Shown here: in pieces, positions 1-8,256 of the stretch
Numbering within the stretch: position 1 is the stretch's first letter
How the letters are laid out: every line of letters begins with the position of its first letter
Origin: Oscillospiraceae bacterium
Lineage (GTDB): Bacteria; Bacillota_A; Clostridia; Oscillospirales; Oscillospiraceae
Length of the DNA: 45,966 nt
NCBI GenBank assembly: GCA_017516785.1
Contig: JAFXAV010000005.1
Span: forward strand, 1-45,966
Direction: 5' to 3'
Notes under the pieces: generated by a model
Seen by the model: the letters and a program-made list of their open reading frames with translations, nothing else
What the model was told of the DNA's origin: nothing
Database searches by the model: none
Translations under genes and position numbers: made by a program

Positions 1-1
1 A

Positions 2-85
2 AAGCCCCTGGGCCACAAGTCCCACCATCTTTTGCACACCGATCATCACGGCTGGGAGATGCCCCTGAATCCCAAACTGAAGTAA
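2..85 (+). CDS. 3' end of an unrecognised His-rich protein (partial)
   Basis: A reading frame enters from the left edge and stops at TAA 83-85, giving 27 C-terminal residues. The visible tail contains HKSHHLLHTDHHGW, six histidines within 14 residues, and ends in NPKLK. Such a cluster could bind metal or be part of a His-rich nuclease or toxin fold, but nothing diagnostic is present and I do not recognise the family. A perfect 15-bp hairpin begins 12 bases after the stop, which supports this being a true gene end. Confidence 0.45.
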   Translation, partial: KPLGHKSHHLLHTDHHGWEMPLNPKLK

Positions 86-96
86 TCCTTTCCAAA

Positions 97-130
97 ATGA
101 AAGCGCAGCTTGACGAAGCTGCGCTTTCAT
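97..130 (+). terminator. 15-bp perfect hairpin after the partial gene
   Basis: Bases 97-111 and 116-130 are exact reverse complements around a GACG loop. There is no proper T-tract, so termination may be weak. The hairpin also contains TTGACG (110-115), which lies 17 bp from TATGAT (133-138). The same bases could therefore act as a -35 element; this overlap may be chance. Confidence 0.5.
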
Positions 131-133
131 AGT

Positions 134-268
134 ATGATAGGCGAAAAAATCGATCAGCAGATTGCCACCTGCAGCGCCATGTTCTCTTACCCTCAGCTGA
201 TCACTGCCCTCATCGGCGGCAGCGTAGCGCTGGCTATTCTGCCCGTTTTGAAGAAAGTTGCTAAATAA
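134..268 (+). CDS. Small hydrophobic ORF, possible remnant of a membrane protein C terminus
   Basis: A 44-codon frame from ATG 134 to TAA 266-268 encodes a polar start followed by one hydrophobic helix (YPQLITALIGGSVALAILPV) and a basic end (LKKVAK). A final Gly-rich membrane helix closed by Lys residues resembles the C-terminal end of many small transport subunits, for example ECF-transporter S components, so this may be a decayed gene tail. There is no convincing ribosome binding site before the ATG, and the frame is open back only to base 101. A functional small membrane peptide is possible but unproven. Confidence 0.3.
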   Translation: MIGEKIDQQIATCSAMFSYPQLITALIGGSVALAILPVLKKVAK

Positions 269-290
269 TTCTGACCAAATCATAAATATA

Positions 291-335
291 GGCAGCTAAG
301 GAGAACTCTTCTTCAGCTGCCTAAATTTGTATTGT
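291..335 (+). terminator. Hairpin and U-rich tail after the small hydrophobic ORF
   Basis: GGCAGCT (291-297) pairs with AGCTGCC (315-321); further AAG/CTT and GAG/CTC pairs lie inside. The AT-rich run from 322 contains several T residues but no uninterrupted T-tract. Its position just after the stop at 268 fits a weak intrinsic terminator. Confidence 0.4.
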
Positions 336-534
336 TTAGCATATTATAAGAAAAATGATCAGCAGGACAATTTGGTGAAAATTATCCTTGACAAATCCCG
401 TGCCATCGTATTTATTAGGTGCATAGATATAAACAAGAGCGTGTAGCGTTAACATCCTTTGAGGTCCCTAGGGATATTGTGCCCTTTGGGAAAATTTGAA
501 ATATTGAATCAAGCGGCTCAGCGGCGTAAATGTT

Positions 535-563
535 AGAGTATGGTTTCTGCAACCATACTCTTT
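535..563 (+). terminator. 11-bp hairpin with short T run
   Basis: 535-545 and 551-561 are exact reverse complements around a TCTGC loop, with T residues to 563. It could end a short transcript started near 420. The T-tract is too short for confidence. Confidence 0.3.
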
Positions 564-611
564 GACAGATATATTCACTTCTATAACCATGAGCGCATCC
601 AGAATAAATCT

Positions 612-641
612 GGAGTGGCGCCGCTGACACCGCGCCACTCC
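612..641. repeat. 10-bp GC-rich inverted repeat
   Basis: GGAGTGGCGC (612-621) is the exact reverse complement of GCGCCACTCC (632-641), with a 10-base loop. No T-tract follows on either strand, so it is recorded as a stable inverted repeat rather than a terminator. Confidence 0.45.
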
Positions 642-747
642 GCTTAAAACTTAATGTTTCCTACATTGGGGCTTTTTGTACTGTCCGCATAAACTGGGGC
701 AGTTCATTTTGAGCCGGGGACATGTTTTACCATAAAGGAGGAGAAAA

Positions 748-1185
748 ATGGAAATTCTGAACATGACTGCTGTCCACCGGGAAGCAGTGCTTGACATGAT
801 GCGTGTTTTCTATGCATCCCCTGCGGTACTGAGCAACGGTTCCGATGAGATTTTTGAAAATGATATCAGAGCCTGTGTCACCGGCAGCCCCTGGCTGGAA
901 GGCTATGTCTTTGCAGAAGGGGAGAAGCTTCTTGGCTATGCCATGGTTGCGAAGAGTTTTTCCACCGAATTTGGAAAACCCTGCAAGTGGATCGAAGATC
1001 TGTTTATCCTGCCGGACAACCGGGGAAAAGGCATCGGCTCGAAGTTTTTTGCCTTCCTGGAAGAAAAATATCCCGAATCTCTACTGCGTCTGGAAGTGGA
1101 AGAGGAAAACGAAGGTGCCATGAAAATGTACTTCCGCAACGGCTTCGATGTGCTGCCTTATACCCAGATGAAGAAAAACGCCTGA
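748..1185 (+). CDS. GNAT family N-acetyltransferase
   Basis: A 145-residue protein of normal length for a single GNAT domain. These enzymes move the acetyl group of acetyl-CoA to an amine; the substrate here cannot be predicted. The acetyl-CoA pyrophosphate loop (motif A) is seen as DLFILPDNRGKGIGSKFF in the centre, and the C-terminal strand-helix pair follows as LRLEVEEENEGAMKMYFRNG, with the usual Ala, Tyr and Phe positions. No signal peptide or membrane helix is seen, so it is cytosolic. An AAAGGAGGAG ribosome binding site sits just before the ATG. It stands alone between the gene-poor interval and a strong terminator. Confidence 0.9.
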   Translation: MEILNMTAVHREAVLDMMRVFYASPAVLSNGSDEIFENDIRACVTGSPWLEGYVFAEGEKLLGYAMVAKSFSTEFGKPCKWIEDLFILPDNRGKGIGSKFFAFLEEKYPESLLRLEVEEENEGAMKMYFRNGFDVLPYTQMKKNA

Positions 1186-1211
1186 AAAGAAGAATATGTG
1201 AAGAGGTTGTT

Positions 1212-1245
1212 CCCCTGATTCTGACCGAATCAGGGGCGCTTTTTG
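1212..1245 (+). terminator. Intrinsic terminator of the GNAT gene
   Basis: CCCCTGATTC (1212-1221) pairs perfectly with GAATCAGGGG (1227-1236) around a TGACC loop, followed by CGCTTTTTG. This isolates the acetyltransferase gene from the polysaccharide operon. Confidence 0.88.
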
Positions 1246-1286
1246 TTAAGATTCCCGGAATAAAGGGGTTTTTGGATAAGTTGCTG

Positions 1287-1315
1287 TTGAAATAAGGAAA
1301 TGCTTGTGGTATAAT
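1287..1315 (+). promoter_or_regulatory. Extended -10 sigma-A promoter of the polysaccharide operon
   Basis: TTGAAA (1287-1292) and TATAAT (1310-1315) are separated by 17 bp, and TG at 1307-1308 gives an extended -10. It lies about 63 bases before the first gene. No other comparably good promoter was noticed before 15442, so it may drive the whole 14 kb cluster. Confidence 0.85.
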
Positions 1316-1378
1316 CTGTTGGATAAAATAGCATTGCTATGTGCTTTAAAGTACTGAATAATACAGAGGATCAAAACT

Positions 1379-2764
1379 ATGAAAAACAGAGAACAATACA
1401 AAAAGCTCCTGTCTTTGATTGCATCCCTCATCATCCTTTGCCTACAGACCGGTATCTTCATTTTTGTGTGGTACCACTGCTATTCCGAAAGCGGATCCAA
1501 CTATTTCGTACGGGGCAATTATTTCATCATTGCCCAGTATATGCTGATGATCTTTTTCTTCTACAAGATCTACGGTGGCTTCCGGATCGGCTTTCTGCGG
1601 ATGTTTGAGGTGGTGTACTCTCAGGTCCTGTCGGTAATCTGCGTCAATGTCATGACCTATTTCCAGCTGTGCCTCATCGGCCGCTGGGAGATTATGACCC
1701 ATGTGACCCCCATCCTCGTTATGACGGTGGTGGATATTGTGGTGGCGCTGCTGTGGGCTTTCTTCTCCAGATGGGTCTATGTGAAGCTTTATCCTCCCAG
1801 AAAGCTGCTGTTGGTCTACGGCCCCTACAGTCCTGACAATCTGATCAAGAAGATGTCTGCCCGGGAAGATAAGTATGAAATCGAGGAAGCCATCTCCATT
1901 GAGCAGGACATTGAGGAAATCGAGGAAAAGATCTCTCAGTATGCTAATGTGATTCTGACGGATATTCCCGCGGACCTGCGCAACCGACTGCTGAAGTACT
2001 GCTTCAAGCACAACATCCGCTGCTACTGCGTGCCCAAGATCTCTGACATTATGATCATGAGTTCTGAAAATATCCACCTGTTCGATACCTCTCTGCTGGT
2101 CTTTCGCAATATGGGTCTGACGGCTGAGCAGCGGTTTGCAAAGCGGGCCTTCGACCTGGTGCTGTCTCTCGTTCTCAGCATCCTGACTGCGCCGATTATG
2201 CTCATCATCGCAGCCTGCATTAAGTTCTATGACGGAGGCCCTGTGTTCTTTGCTCAGGACCGGCTGACCAAGGACGGCAAGGTGTTCAAGGTCATCAAAT
2301 TCCGCAGTATGAAAGTTCAGCAGGAAAATGCCCAGTATACCCTGACCCGGAAGGATGACGACCGGGTTACCCCCGTTGGCAAGGTTCTCCGGGCTATCCA
2401 CTTTGATGAACTGCCCCAGATGTACAACATCCTGATGGGCGATATGTCCTTCGTGGGTCCCCGGCCTGAGTGTCCCAAGCTGGCTGCAGAGTACAGCGAA
2501 ATTGTTCCCCAGTTTGATTACCGTCTGAAGGTGAAGGCCGGTCTTACCGGCTATGCCCAGGTCTACGGCAAGTACAACACCACTCCCTATGACAAGCTGA
2601 AGCTGGACCTGACCTATATCACCAAGTATTCTTTCCTGCTGGATCTGAAGCTCATCATGCTGACGGTGAAGATCCTGTTCCAGAAGGAGAACACCGAGGG
2701 CATCGAGTCCTGGCAGACCAGCGCAGCCACCAGGGATAATCTGGAGAAACTGAACCAGAAGTAA
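1379..2764 (+). CDS. Undecaprenyl-phosphate sugar-1-phosphate transferase (WbaP/CpsE type)
   Basis: This protein should start the glycan by moving a hexose-1-phosphate from a UDP-sugar to undecaprenyl phosphate at the inner face of the membrane. At 461 residues it has the full-length polyprenyl glycosylphosphotransferase layout: about four N-terminal membrane helices (roughly residues 12-135), a soluble Rossmann-like middle part, a re-entrant hydrophobic segment near 258-282, and a C-terminal catalytic domain. Catalytic landmarks are KVIKFRSM, the Asp-Glu pair in FDELPQMYN (D343, E344) and GDMSFVGPRPE. The ATG has only a modest purine-rich site (AGAGGA) ahead of it. It is the first gene of the operon and its stop overlaps a possible start of the next gene (TAATG). 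The sugar, probably Gal or Glc, is inferred only. Confidence 0.93.
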   Translation: MKNREQYKKLLSLIASLIILCLQTGIFIFVWYHCYSESGSNYFVRGNYFIIAQYMLMIFFFYKIYGGFRIGFLRMFEVVYSQVLSVICVNVMTYFQLCLIGRWEIMTHVTPILVMTVVDIVVALLWAFFSRWVYVKLYPPRKLLLVYGPYSPDNLIKKMSAREDKYEIEEAISIEQDIEEIEEKISQYANVILTDIPADLRNRLLKYCFKHNIRCYCVPKISDIMIMSSENIHLFDTSLLVFRNMGLTAEQRFAKRAFDLVLSLVLSILTAPIMLIIAACIKFYDGGPVFFAQDRLTKDGKVFKVIKFRSMKVQQENAQYTLTRKDDDRVTPVGKVLRAIHFDELPQMYNILMGDMSFVGPRPECPKLAAEYSEIVPQFDYRLKVKAGLTGYAQVYGKYNTTPYDKLKLDLTYITKYSFLLDLKLIMLTVKILFQKENTEGIESWQTSAATRDNLEKLNQK

Positions 2765-2775
2765 TGGGTGAAGCT

Positions 2776-3549
2776 ATGAATGAACCTTTGATTTCCGTAA
2801 TCATGCCTGCCTACAAATGTGCGGGTTTTATCCATGAGGCCATCGATTCTGCATTGTGTCAGGAGGTCCCCCTGGAGATTATCGTGATCAACGACTGTTC
2901 TCCCGATGAGATGGATGCCGCCATGGTGCGGTATCAGGATGTAGCTCAGGTTCGTTATGTCCATAACGAACGGAATATGGGCGCTGCCCAGAGCCGGAAC
3001 CGGGGCGTTCAGTTGGCGAAGGGCAAATATGTTGCATTTCTGGATTCTGATGACCGGTGGCTTCCCGGCAAGCTTCAAAAGCAGCTTGCAGTTCTGGAAG
3101 AAACCGGTGCCGTCCTCTGTGCCACCGCCCGGGAGCTGATGACCCCGGAAGGGGAGCGAACCGGAAAGATCATCCCCGTAAAGCAGGAGATTACCTATAA
3201 GGAGCTTCTGAAGCACAACAGCATTAGCTGCTCTTCGGTACTTCTGAAGCGGGAAGCTGCCTTGGAATTTCCCATGCACCATGAAGACAGCCATGAGGAC
3301 TATATCATGTGGCTGGAGATCCTCAGCAAGTATGAAAAAGCAATTGGCATCAACGAGCCGCTGCTGATCTACCGGCTGAGCAACACCGGAAAATCCGGCA
3401 GCAAGCTCCATTCGGCGAAAATGACCTTCAAAGTCTATCGTTATATGGGTTTCGGCATGGTAAAATCTCTGTACTGCTTCTGCAACTATGCCTTCAACGC
3501 CGTGAAAAAATACTATTTCAGCGGCAAGGGAGGATCCCATGAAGCTTGA
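2776..3549 (+). CDS. GT2 family glycosyltransferase
   Basis: An inverting GT-A glycosyltransferase expected to add one sugar to the lipid-linked glycan in the cytoplasm. The nucleotide-binding N terminus is ISVIMPAYKCAGFIHEAIDS and the metal-binding DxD motif is in FLDSDDRWLPGKL; a later HEDYIMWLEIL matches the usual acceptor/base helix with an E-D-Y core. No membrane helix is clear. An in-frame ATG at 2764 overlaps the previous stop (TAATG), but 2776 is preferred because GGGTG lies 5 bases ahead and the product then starts close to the conserved strand. Its end overlaps the next gene by 11 bases, suggesting translational coupling. Donor and acceptor are unknown. Confidence 0.88.
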   Translation: MNEPLISVIMPAYKCAGFIHEAIDSALCQEVPLEIIVINDCSPDEMDAAMVRYQDVAQVRYVHNERNMGAAQSRNRGVQLAKGKYVAFLDSDDRWLPGKLQKQLAVLEETGAVLCATARELMTPEGERTGKIIPVKQEITYKELLKHNSISCSSVLLKREAALEFPMHHEDSHEDYIMWLEILSKYEKAIGINEPLLIYRLSNTGKSGSKLHSAKMTFKVYRYMGFGMVKSLYCFCNYAFNAVKKYYFSGKGGSHEA

Positions 3550-4336
3550 TATTCTGATGGCCTGCATGCACCAGAGTGGTGATGCTCTGATCCGCGCCTC
3601 CCACATCACCGGCAGCGCCGTGGTGATCAACCAGTGTGACCGGGAGGATTATGCAGAGTTCTCCACGGAAAACGGCCTGGTCCGGATGTACTCCACCACC
3701 CAGCGGGGCCTGACTAAGAGCCGCAATCTGGCCATTTCCAAATCCGATGCTGATCTGTGCCTTCTGTGCGATGACGATGAAGTTTTTGTGGAAGGCTATG
3801 AGGAAGCCATCCTCTCTGCCTATGAGCAGCTGCCCCAGGCGGATGTGATCATTTTCAAGATGATAAACCGCCCCGCATCGTTTTCTGATGAGGTGCAGCG
3901 GCTGCATTTTCCCAAGACCATGAAGGTAAGCTCCTGGCAGATTTCTTTCCGCCGGGAAAGCATTCTGCGCAGCGGTGTCAGGTTCGATGAGCTGATGGGC
4001 GCAGGCAGCGGCAATGGCGCGGAAGAGGAGCTGAAGTTCCTCACGGACTGCGAAAAGGCAAAGCTGCAGATTTACTATGTTCCTGTGGAGATTGCCAGTG
4101 TCGCCCAGACCGAATCCACTTGGTTTGCAGGATTTACGGATCAGTTTTTCTACAACCGGGGCGCTACCACCCGCTACATTCTGGGTGTACCCATGGCTGC
4201 GCTTTACGGCGTTTATTATGTTGTGAAGAAGCGCGGTATGTACGCATCCCAGATTTCTCCCGGAAAGGCTCTGGCGGCCATCTTCCGGGGCATCAAAGAT
4301 AACAAGATCGGAAAACAGGCGAAAAAGAGCGCCTGA
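3539..4336 (+). CDS. GT2-like (GT-A fold) glycosyltransferase
   Basis: A 265-residue protein starting MKLDILMACMHQSGDALI. It lacks the classic VSVIIP start but has the shorter GT-A type seen in polysaccharide loci: a TTQRGLTKSRNLAISKS segment, followed by a metal-binding CDDDEVFVEGYEEAI loop. A GAGSGNGAEEELKFL stretch resembles the catalytic helix region of this group. The start ATG at 3539 has a strong AGGGAGGATCC site and overlaps the upstream gene by 11 bases. It presumably acts at the cytoplasmic face of the membrane with its neighbours. Donor sugar is not predictable. Confidence 0.78.
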   Translation: MKLDILMACMHQSGDALIRASHITGSAVVINQCDREDYAEFSTENGLVRMYSTTQRGLTKSRNLAISKSDADLCLLCDDDEVFVEGYEEAILSAYEQLPQADVIIFKMINRPASFSDEVQRLHFPKTMKVSSWQISFRRESILRSGVRFDELMGAGSGNGAEEELKFLTDCEKAKLQIYYVPVEIASVAQTESTWFAGFTDQFFYNRGATTRYILGVPMAALYGVYYVVKKRGMYASQISPGKALAAIFRGIKDNKIGKQAKKSA

Positions 4337-4359
4337 TCAAATAAAAGGAGTTTTATCGG

Positions 4360-5394
4360 ATGAAGATTCTGTCTTTTATTATTCCCTCCTACAATTCCCA
4401 GCAGTATCTGGATAAGTGCATCCCCTCTTTCCTGGATGAAGAGGTGATTGACAAGCTGGATATCATCATCGTCAACGATGGCTCCACCGACCAGACGGTG
4501 GAAGTGGCACAGAAATACTGCGATCAGTATCCTGGTTCTGTCCGCCTGATTTCCCAGCCCAACAAGGGCCACGGCGGCGCACTGAATACCGGTTGCGCTG
4601 CAGCGGTGGGCAAGTACCTGAAGGTCATCGATGCTGACGACTGGGTGGAAACCCAGAACCTGAAGCAGTATCTGGAAATGCTCGAAGCCTGCGACAGCGA
4701 TGTGGTGCTGACCCACCACTACACCATCGACATCTCCACCGGCGAGACCAAGAAGTGGATGAGCTATCCCGAAACCTTCGGCAGAGCCTATACCTTCGAA
4801 GAAATCATGGCTTCCTGGAAGCGCTTCGACCGGAGCCTGACCTTCCACGGTATCACTTACAACACCGCCTTCTATCACGAAAATGGCATCCAGCTGTCTG
4901 AGCATGTTTTCTACGAAGACCATGAGTACGCAACCTTCCCCTGCTGCATGGCAAAGACCATCACTCCCATGGATATCTTCATCTATGACTACCGTATCGG
5001 CGATGTGCAGCAGAGTGTTTCCGACACCAATCAGCTGAAGCGCATCGGCCACACTGAAACTGTGCTGCGCCGCATCATCAGCGAGTACAAAAAGCTGCCC
5101 CTGCCCGAAACCTGCGGCGGCAGAGACTATGTTGCCATGAAGGCCCAGGGACTGCTGCTGAGCTATCTGACCACCGCCATGCTGGTGCATCCTGACAAGA
5201 AGACTGGCCGCGCCATGGGCGAGCTTGTGATGACTCTCTTCGAGAGAGAACTGCCCAGGACTGCGGAGCTCGCAAAGAAGCAGTACACCGCCTACCGGCT
5301 GATGAACGCCGCCCATGTGAGCAAGAAGACCTTTGAAAATGTGCTTCACTCCAAGCTGTACAACAAGCTCAGAGGCAACCACGATTTTAACTGA
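4360..5394 (+). CDS. GT2 family glycosyltransferase
   Basis: A 344-residue GT-A enzyme of typical length. The N terminus is LSFIIPSYNSQQYLDKCI, the acidic strand is IIVNDGSTDQT and the DxD motif is in VIDADDWVETQNL. A FYEDHEYATFP segment matches the conserved ED motif that supplies the catalytic base in many GT2 enzymes. The C-terminal 100 residues are helical and probably bind the acceptor. An AAAGGAG site precedes the ATG, and the gene lies nine bases before the exporter permease gene, so synthesis and export genes share a transcript. Confidence 0.9.
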   Translation: MKILSFIIPSYNSQQYLDKCIPSFLDEEVIDKLDIIIVNDGSTDQTVEVAQKYCDQYPGSVRLISQPNKGHGGALNTGCAAAVGKYLKVIDADDWVETQNLKQYLEMLEACDSDVVLTHHYTIDISTGETKKWMSYPETFGRAYTFEEIMASWKRFDRSLTFHGITYNTAFYHENGIQLSEHVFYEDHEYATFPCCMAKTITPMDIFIYDYRIGDVQQSVSDTNQLKRIGHTETVLRRIISEYKKLPLPETCGGRDYVAMKAQGLLLSYLTTAMLVHPDKKTGRAMGELVMTLFERELPRTAELAKKQYTAYRLMNAAHVSKKTFENVLHSKLYNKLRGNHDFN

Positions 5395-5403
5395 GGAGCA
5401 ACT

Positions 5404-6204
5404 ATGAATCAGTCCCCCAATTCGCTGAAGCAGATGGTGCGGGAATTCTGGACTTACCGGGACCTGCTGAAGCTGCTGGTCAGCAGAAATATCAAACTGA
5501 AATACCGCCGCAGTGTGCTGGGCTATGTCTGGAGCGTACTGAACCCGCTGCTGATCATGATCGTCATGACCGTTGTATTCTCCACCATGTTCGGCAGAAA
5601 CATCGAGAATTTCCCGGTGTACCTGTTCTGCGGCCAGCTGCTGTTCAATTTCATGAATAACTCCACCCATCAGGCCATTTCCTCCATCAATGCCAACGCG
5701 GCGCTGCTGAAGAAGACCTATGTGCCCAAGTATATTTTCACTGTCTCCAAGATCACCAGCGGTCTGGTGGATACGGTGTTTTCCATGGGCGCGCTGTTGA
5801 TCATCATGCTGGTGACCCGTGCGCCTTTCAGCTGGTATATGCTGCTGGTGCCTGTGGTGATGCTGCAGCTGTACATTTTCTGCATCGGTCTCGGACTGTT
5901 CCTGGCCCAGGCCAATGTGTTTTTCCGTGATATTGAGTACATCTACAATGCGGTGACCACCGCCTGGATGTACCTGACCCCCATTTTCTACCCCATGGAT
6001 CTGCTGCCTGAACAGGTCATGTGGATCGTCAAGCACCTGAATCCTATGTATTTCTATGTGGGTCAGTTCCGTGATCTGGTGTATACCGGCGCGATGCCCG
6101 GTCCGCTGATCCAGATTGCCGGCTGGGGTGCAGCCCTTGCCATGCTGGCCCTCGGTGTCTGGAGTTTCCGCAGATCCGAGGATAAGTTCATTCTGTATAT
6201 CTGA
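5404..6204 (+). CDS. Polysaccharide ABC exporter permease (Wzm/TagG-like)
   Basis: A 266-residue ABC-2 type membrane protein with about six transmembrane helices, the normal size for Wzm, TagG or RfbA permeases. The amphipathic N terminus (LLKLLVSRNIKLKYRRSVLG), followed by YVWSVLNPLLIMIVM, is characteristic of this family, as is YLTPIFYPMDLLP near the C terminus. It should form the membrane channel through which the finished undecaprenyl-linked glycan, or a teichoic-acid-like polymer, is exported. The ATPase subunit is the next gene, 15 bases downstream. Confidence 0.93.
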   Translation: MNQSPNSLKQMVREFWTYRDLLKLLVSRNIKLKYRRSVLGYVWSVLNPLLIMIVMTVVFSTMFGRNIENFPVYLFCGQLLFNFMNNSTHQAISSINANAALLKKTYVPKYIFTVSKITSGLVDTVFSMGALLIIMLVTRAPFSWYMLLVPVVMLQLYIFCIGLGLFLAQANVFFRDIEYIYNAVTTAWMYLTPIFYPMDLLPEQVMWIVKHLNPMYFYVGQFRDLVYTGAMPGPLIQIAGWGAALAMLALGVWSFRRSEDKFILYI

Positions 6205-6219
6205 TATAGGAGAATTGTG

Positions 6220-6966
6220 ATGGAAGAAAAAAAGGTAATGATCGATGTTGATCATGTAACAATCCGCTTCAATCTCTCCAGCCAGAAGATCGACAACCTG
6301 AAGGAGTACTTCGTGAAGCTTCTGAAACGGGAACTGCTGTTCCAGGAGTTTCTGGCTGTGAAGGACGTGAGCTTTCAGGTAAAGCAGGGCGAGGCATGGG
6401 GTCTCATCGGCACCAACGGTTCCGGCAAGTCCACCATGCTGAAGGCCATCAGCGGCATTTTGAAGCCCTACAAGGGCAGTATCTGCGTCAACGGCAGTGT
6501 GGCCCCTCTGATTGAACTGGGCGCAGGTTTTGACCAGGAGATGACCGCAAGAGAGAATATTTTCCTCAACGGCTGTGTTCTGGGCCACACGGAAAAGTTC
6601 ATGCAGGAACATTTCGATGAGATTGTGGAATTCGCGGAAGTGGAAAAATTCCTGGATTCCCCCCTGAAGAACTATTCTTCCGGTATGAAGGCCCGTCTGG
6701 GTTTTGCCATTGCAACCATGGTCAAGCCTGAGATTCTGATTGTGGACGAAATTCTGGCCGTCGGTGACTACAAGTTCCGCCAGAAGTGCGAAAAGCGCAT
6801 GAATGAGATGCTCAGCGGCGGCACCACGCTGCTCTATGTCTCCCACAACATCGACGAAGTCCGCCGTCTCTGCGACCACGCACTGTGGATCGAGAAGGGC
6901 GTTGCCAGAATGCAGGGTGAAGTCAACGAAGTCTGCGATGCCTATATGAAGGAAATGAAAAAATAA
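6220..6966 (+). CDS. Polysaccharide ABC exporter ATPase (Wzt/TagH-like)
   Basis: A 248-residue nucleotide-binding subunit pairing with the permease just upstream. Visible motifs are Walker [11 protein letters not shown], the family-typical [18 protein letters not shown] region, the signature [14 protein letters not shown], Walker [13 protein letters not shown] and the switch histidine in [10 protein letters not shown]. It ends soon after the ATPase core and so lacks the C-terminal carbohydrate-binding domain of substrate-recognising Wzt proteins; it is closer to short TagH/RfbB forms. ATG 6220 is chosen over the adjacent GTG 6217 because AGGAG (6208-6212) is then 7 bases away. Confidence 0.93.
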   Translation: MEEKKVMIDVDHVTIRFNLSSQKIDNLKEYFVKLLKRELLFQEFLAVKDVSFQVKQGEAWGLIGTNGSGKSTMLKAISGILKPYKGSICVNGSVAPLIELGAGFDQEMTARENIFLNGCVLGHTEKFMQEHFDEIVEFAEVEKFLDSPLKNYSSGMKARLGFAIATMVKPEILIVDEILAVGDYKFRQKCEKRMNEMLSGGTTLLYVSHNIDEVRRLCDHALWIEKGVARMQGEVNEVCDAYMKEMKK

Positions 6967-7001
6967 CTTTTATTGTTTTCAGAAAAGAGAAAAGAGTCAA
7001 T

Positions 7002-8246
7002 ATGAACCAGAAATATACGATTACCATTGCCGGCACCGGCTATGTTGGTCTGTCCAACGCCATTCTGCTGGCCCAGAATCACCGTGTTACCGCGGTGGAT
7101 ATCATCCATGAAAAGGTGGATTTGATCAACAGCCGAAAGTCTCCCATTGTGGACCGGGAGATCGAGGAGTATCTGCAGACCGTTCAGCTGGATCTGACTG
7201 CCACCCTGGATGGCAAAACCGCCTATCGGGATGCTGATTTTGTCATTATTTCCACCCCCACCAACTATGATCCCAAGATGAACTATTTCGACACCTCCTC
7301 TGTTGAGGCAGCCGTTGAGATGGTTCTGGAAGTGAATCCTGATGCTGTCATTGTCATCAAGTCCACCGTGCCTGTTGGCTATACCGAGAATCTGTGCAAG
7401 CGCTGCGGAACGGACCGGATTCTGTTCTCTCCGGAATTCCTGAGAGAGGGCAGAGCGCTGTATGACAATCTCTATCCCTCCCGCATCATTGTGGGCACCG
7501 TCAGCGATGATCCCGAACTGCGGGAAAAGGCTGAAATCTTTGCAGGACTCCTGCAGGAAGGCGCCATCAAGGAAGAGATTCCCGTGCTCTTCATGCACTC
7601 CACCGAGGCAGAGGCGGTCAAGCTCTTTGCCAATACCTATCTGGCCCTCCGGGTGTCCTTCTTCAATGAACTGGATACTTATGCAGAGGTCCGCGGACTG
7701 GATACCCGGTCCATCATCGACGGTGTCTGCCTGGATCCCAGAATCGGCAGCCACTACAACAACCCCTCCTTCGGCTACGGCGGCTACTGCCTGCCCAAGG
7801 ATACCAAGCAGCTGCTGGCCAACTACAACAATGTGCCCAACAACATTGTCCGTGCCATCGTGGACTCCAACCGGACCCGCAAGGACTTCATCGCCGAGCG
7901 CGTTCTGGAAATGGCAGGCTACTACGGCGAAGGCACCGCCGGCCGTGACGGCACTCCCGGCAAGCACTGCATCGTCGGCATTTACCGTCTGACCATGAAG
8001 GCCGGTTCCGACAATTTCCGCCAGAGTTCCATCCAGGGCGTTATGAAGCGCATCAAGGCCAAGGGCGCAGAGGTTGTAATTTATGAACCTACCCTCCAGG
8101 CTGAGACCTTCTTCGGCAGCCGCGTGATCCGGGACCTGGATGAATTCAAGGCTATGACCAATGTGATCATCGCCAACCGCCAGTCTGCTGAACTGAAGGA
8201 CGTTCAGGAAAAGGTTTACACCAGAGATATTTATGCAAGAGACTAA
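7002..8246 (+). CDS. ugd: UDP-sugar 6-dehydrogenase (UDP-glucose dehydrogenase family)
   Basis: This enzyme oxidises C6 of a UDP-sugar in two NAD-dependent steps, giving a UDP-uronic acid for the cell-surface glycan. The 414-residue length fits. The N-terminal Rossmann motif is [27 protein letters not shown] and [15 protein letters not shown] are conserved family blocks, and the catalytic cysteine is C263 in [19 protein letters not shown]-glucose is the likeliest substrate, but UDP-N-acetylhexosamine dehydrogenases share these blocks and cannot be excluded. It implies that the polymer carries an acidic sugar. The gene is followed by AAGGAG, which overlaps its own stop and serves the next gene. 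Confidence 0.88.
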   Translation: MNQKYTITIAGTGYVGLSNAILLAQNHRVTAVDIIHEKVDLINSRKSPIVDREIEEYLQTVQLDLTATLDGKTAYRDADFVIISTPTNYDPKMNYFDTSSVEAAVEMVLEVNPDAVIVIKSTVPVGYTENLCKRCGTDRILFSPEFLREGRALYDNLYPSRIIVGTVSDDPELREKAEIFAGLLQEGAIKEEIPVLFMHSTEAEAVKLFANTYLALRVSFFNELDTYAEVRGLDTRSIIDGVCLDPRIGSHYNNPSFGYGGYCLPKDTKQLLANYNNVPNNIVRAIVDSNRTRKDFIAERVLEMAGYYGEGTAGRDGTPGKHCIVGIYRLTMKAGSDNFRQSSIQGVMKRIKAKGAEVVIYEPTLQAETFFGSRVIRDLDEFKAMTNVIIANRQSAELKDVQEKVYTRDIYARD

Positions 8247-8256
8247 GGAGAAGTCC

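Larger units (their letters stand above)
336..733. other. Gene-poor interval, no convincing coding sequence
   Basis: About 400 bases without a supported gene. What can be seen is TTGACA (388-393) spaced 17 bp from TTTATT (411-416), an acceptable but weak promoter, followed by two hairpins at 535-561 and 612-641. This could be a short non-coding transcript, or scar tissue from a lost mobile element. A 71-codon minus-strand frame here has no ribosome binding site or recognisable composition and is not called. Confidence 0.4.

Noticed and set aside
415..630. 71-codon minus-strand frame in the gene-poor left end
   Set aside because: No ribosome binding site and no recognisable protein; it crosses two inverted repeats.
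4216..6879. Very long open frame (887 codons) on the minus strand
   Set aside because: It lies antisense to three glycan genes with clear family motifs. Its Gln/His/Gly-rich composition is the usual mirror of codon bias, and no ribosome binding site or domain is seen. The same applies to long minus-strand frames opposite 10841-15366, 24447-26318, 27400-29340 and 33721-36144.
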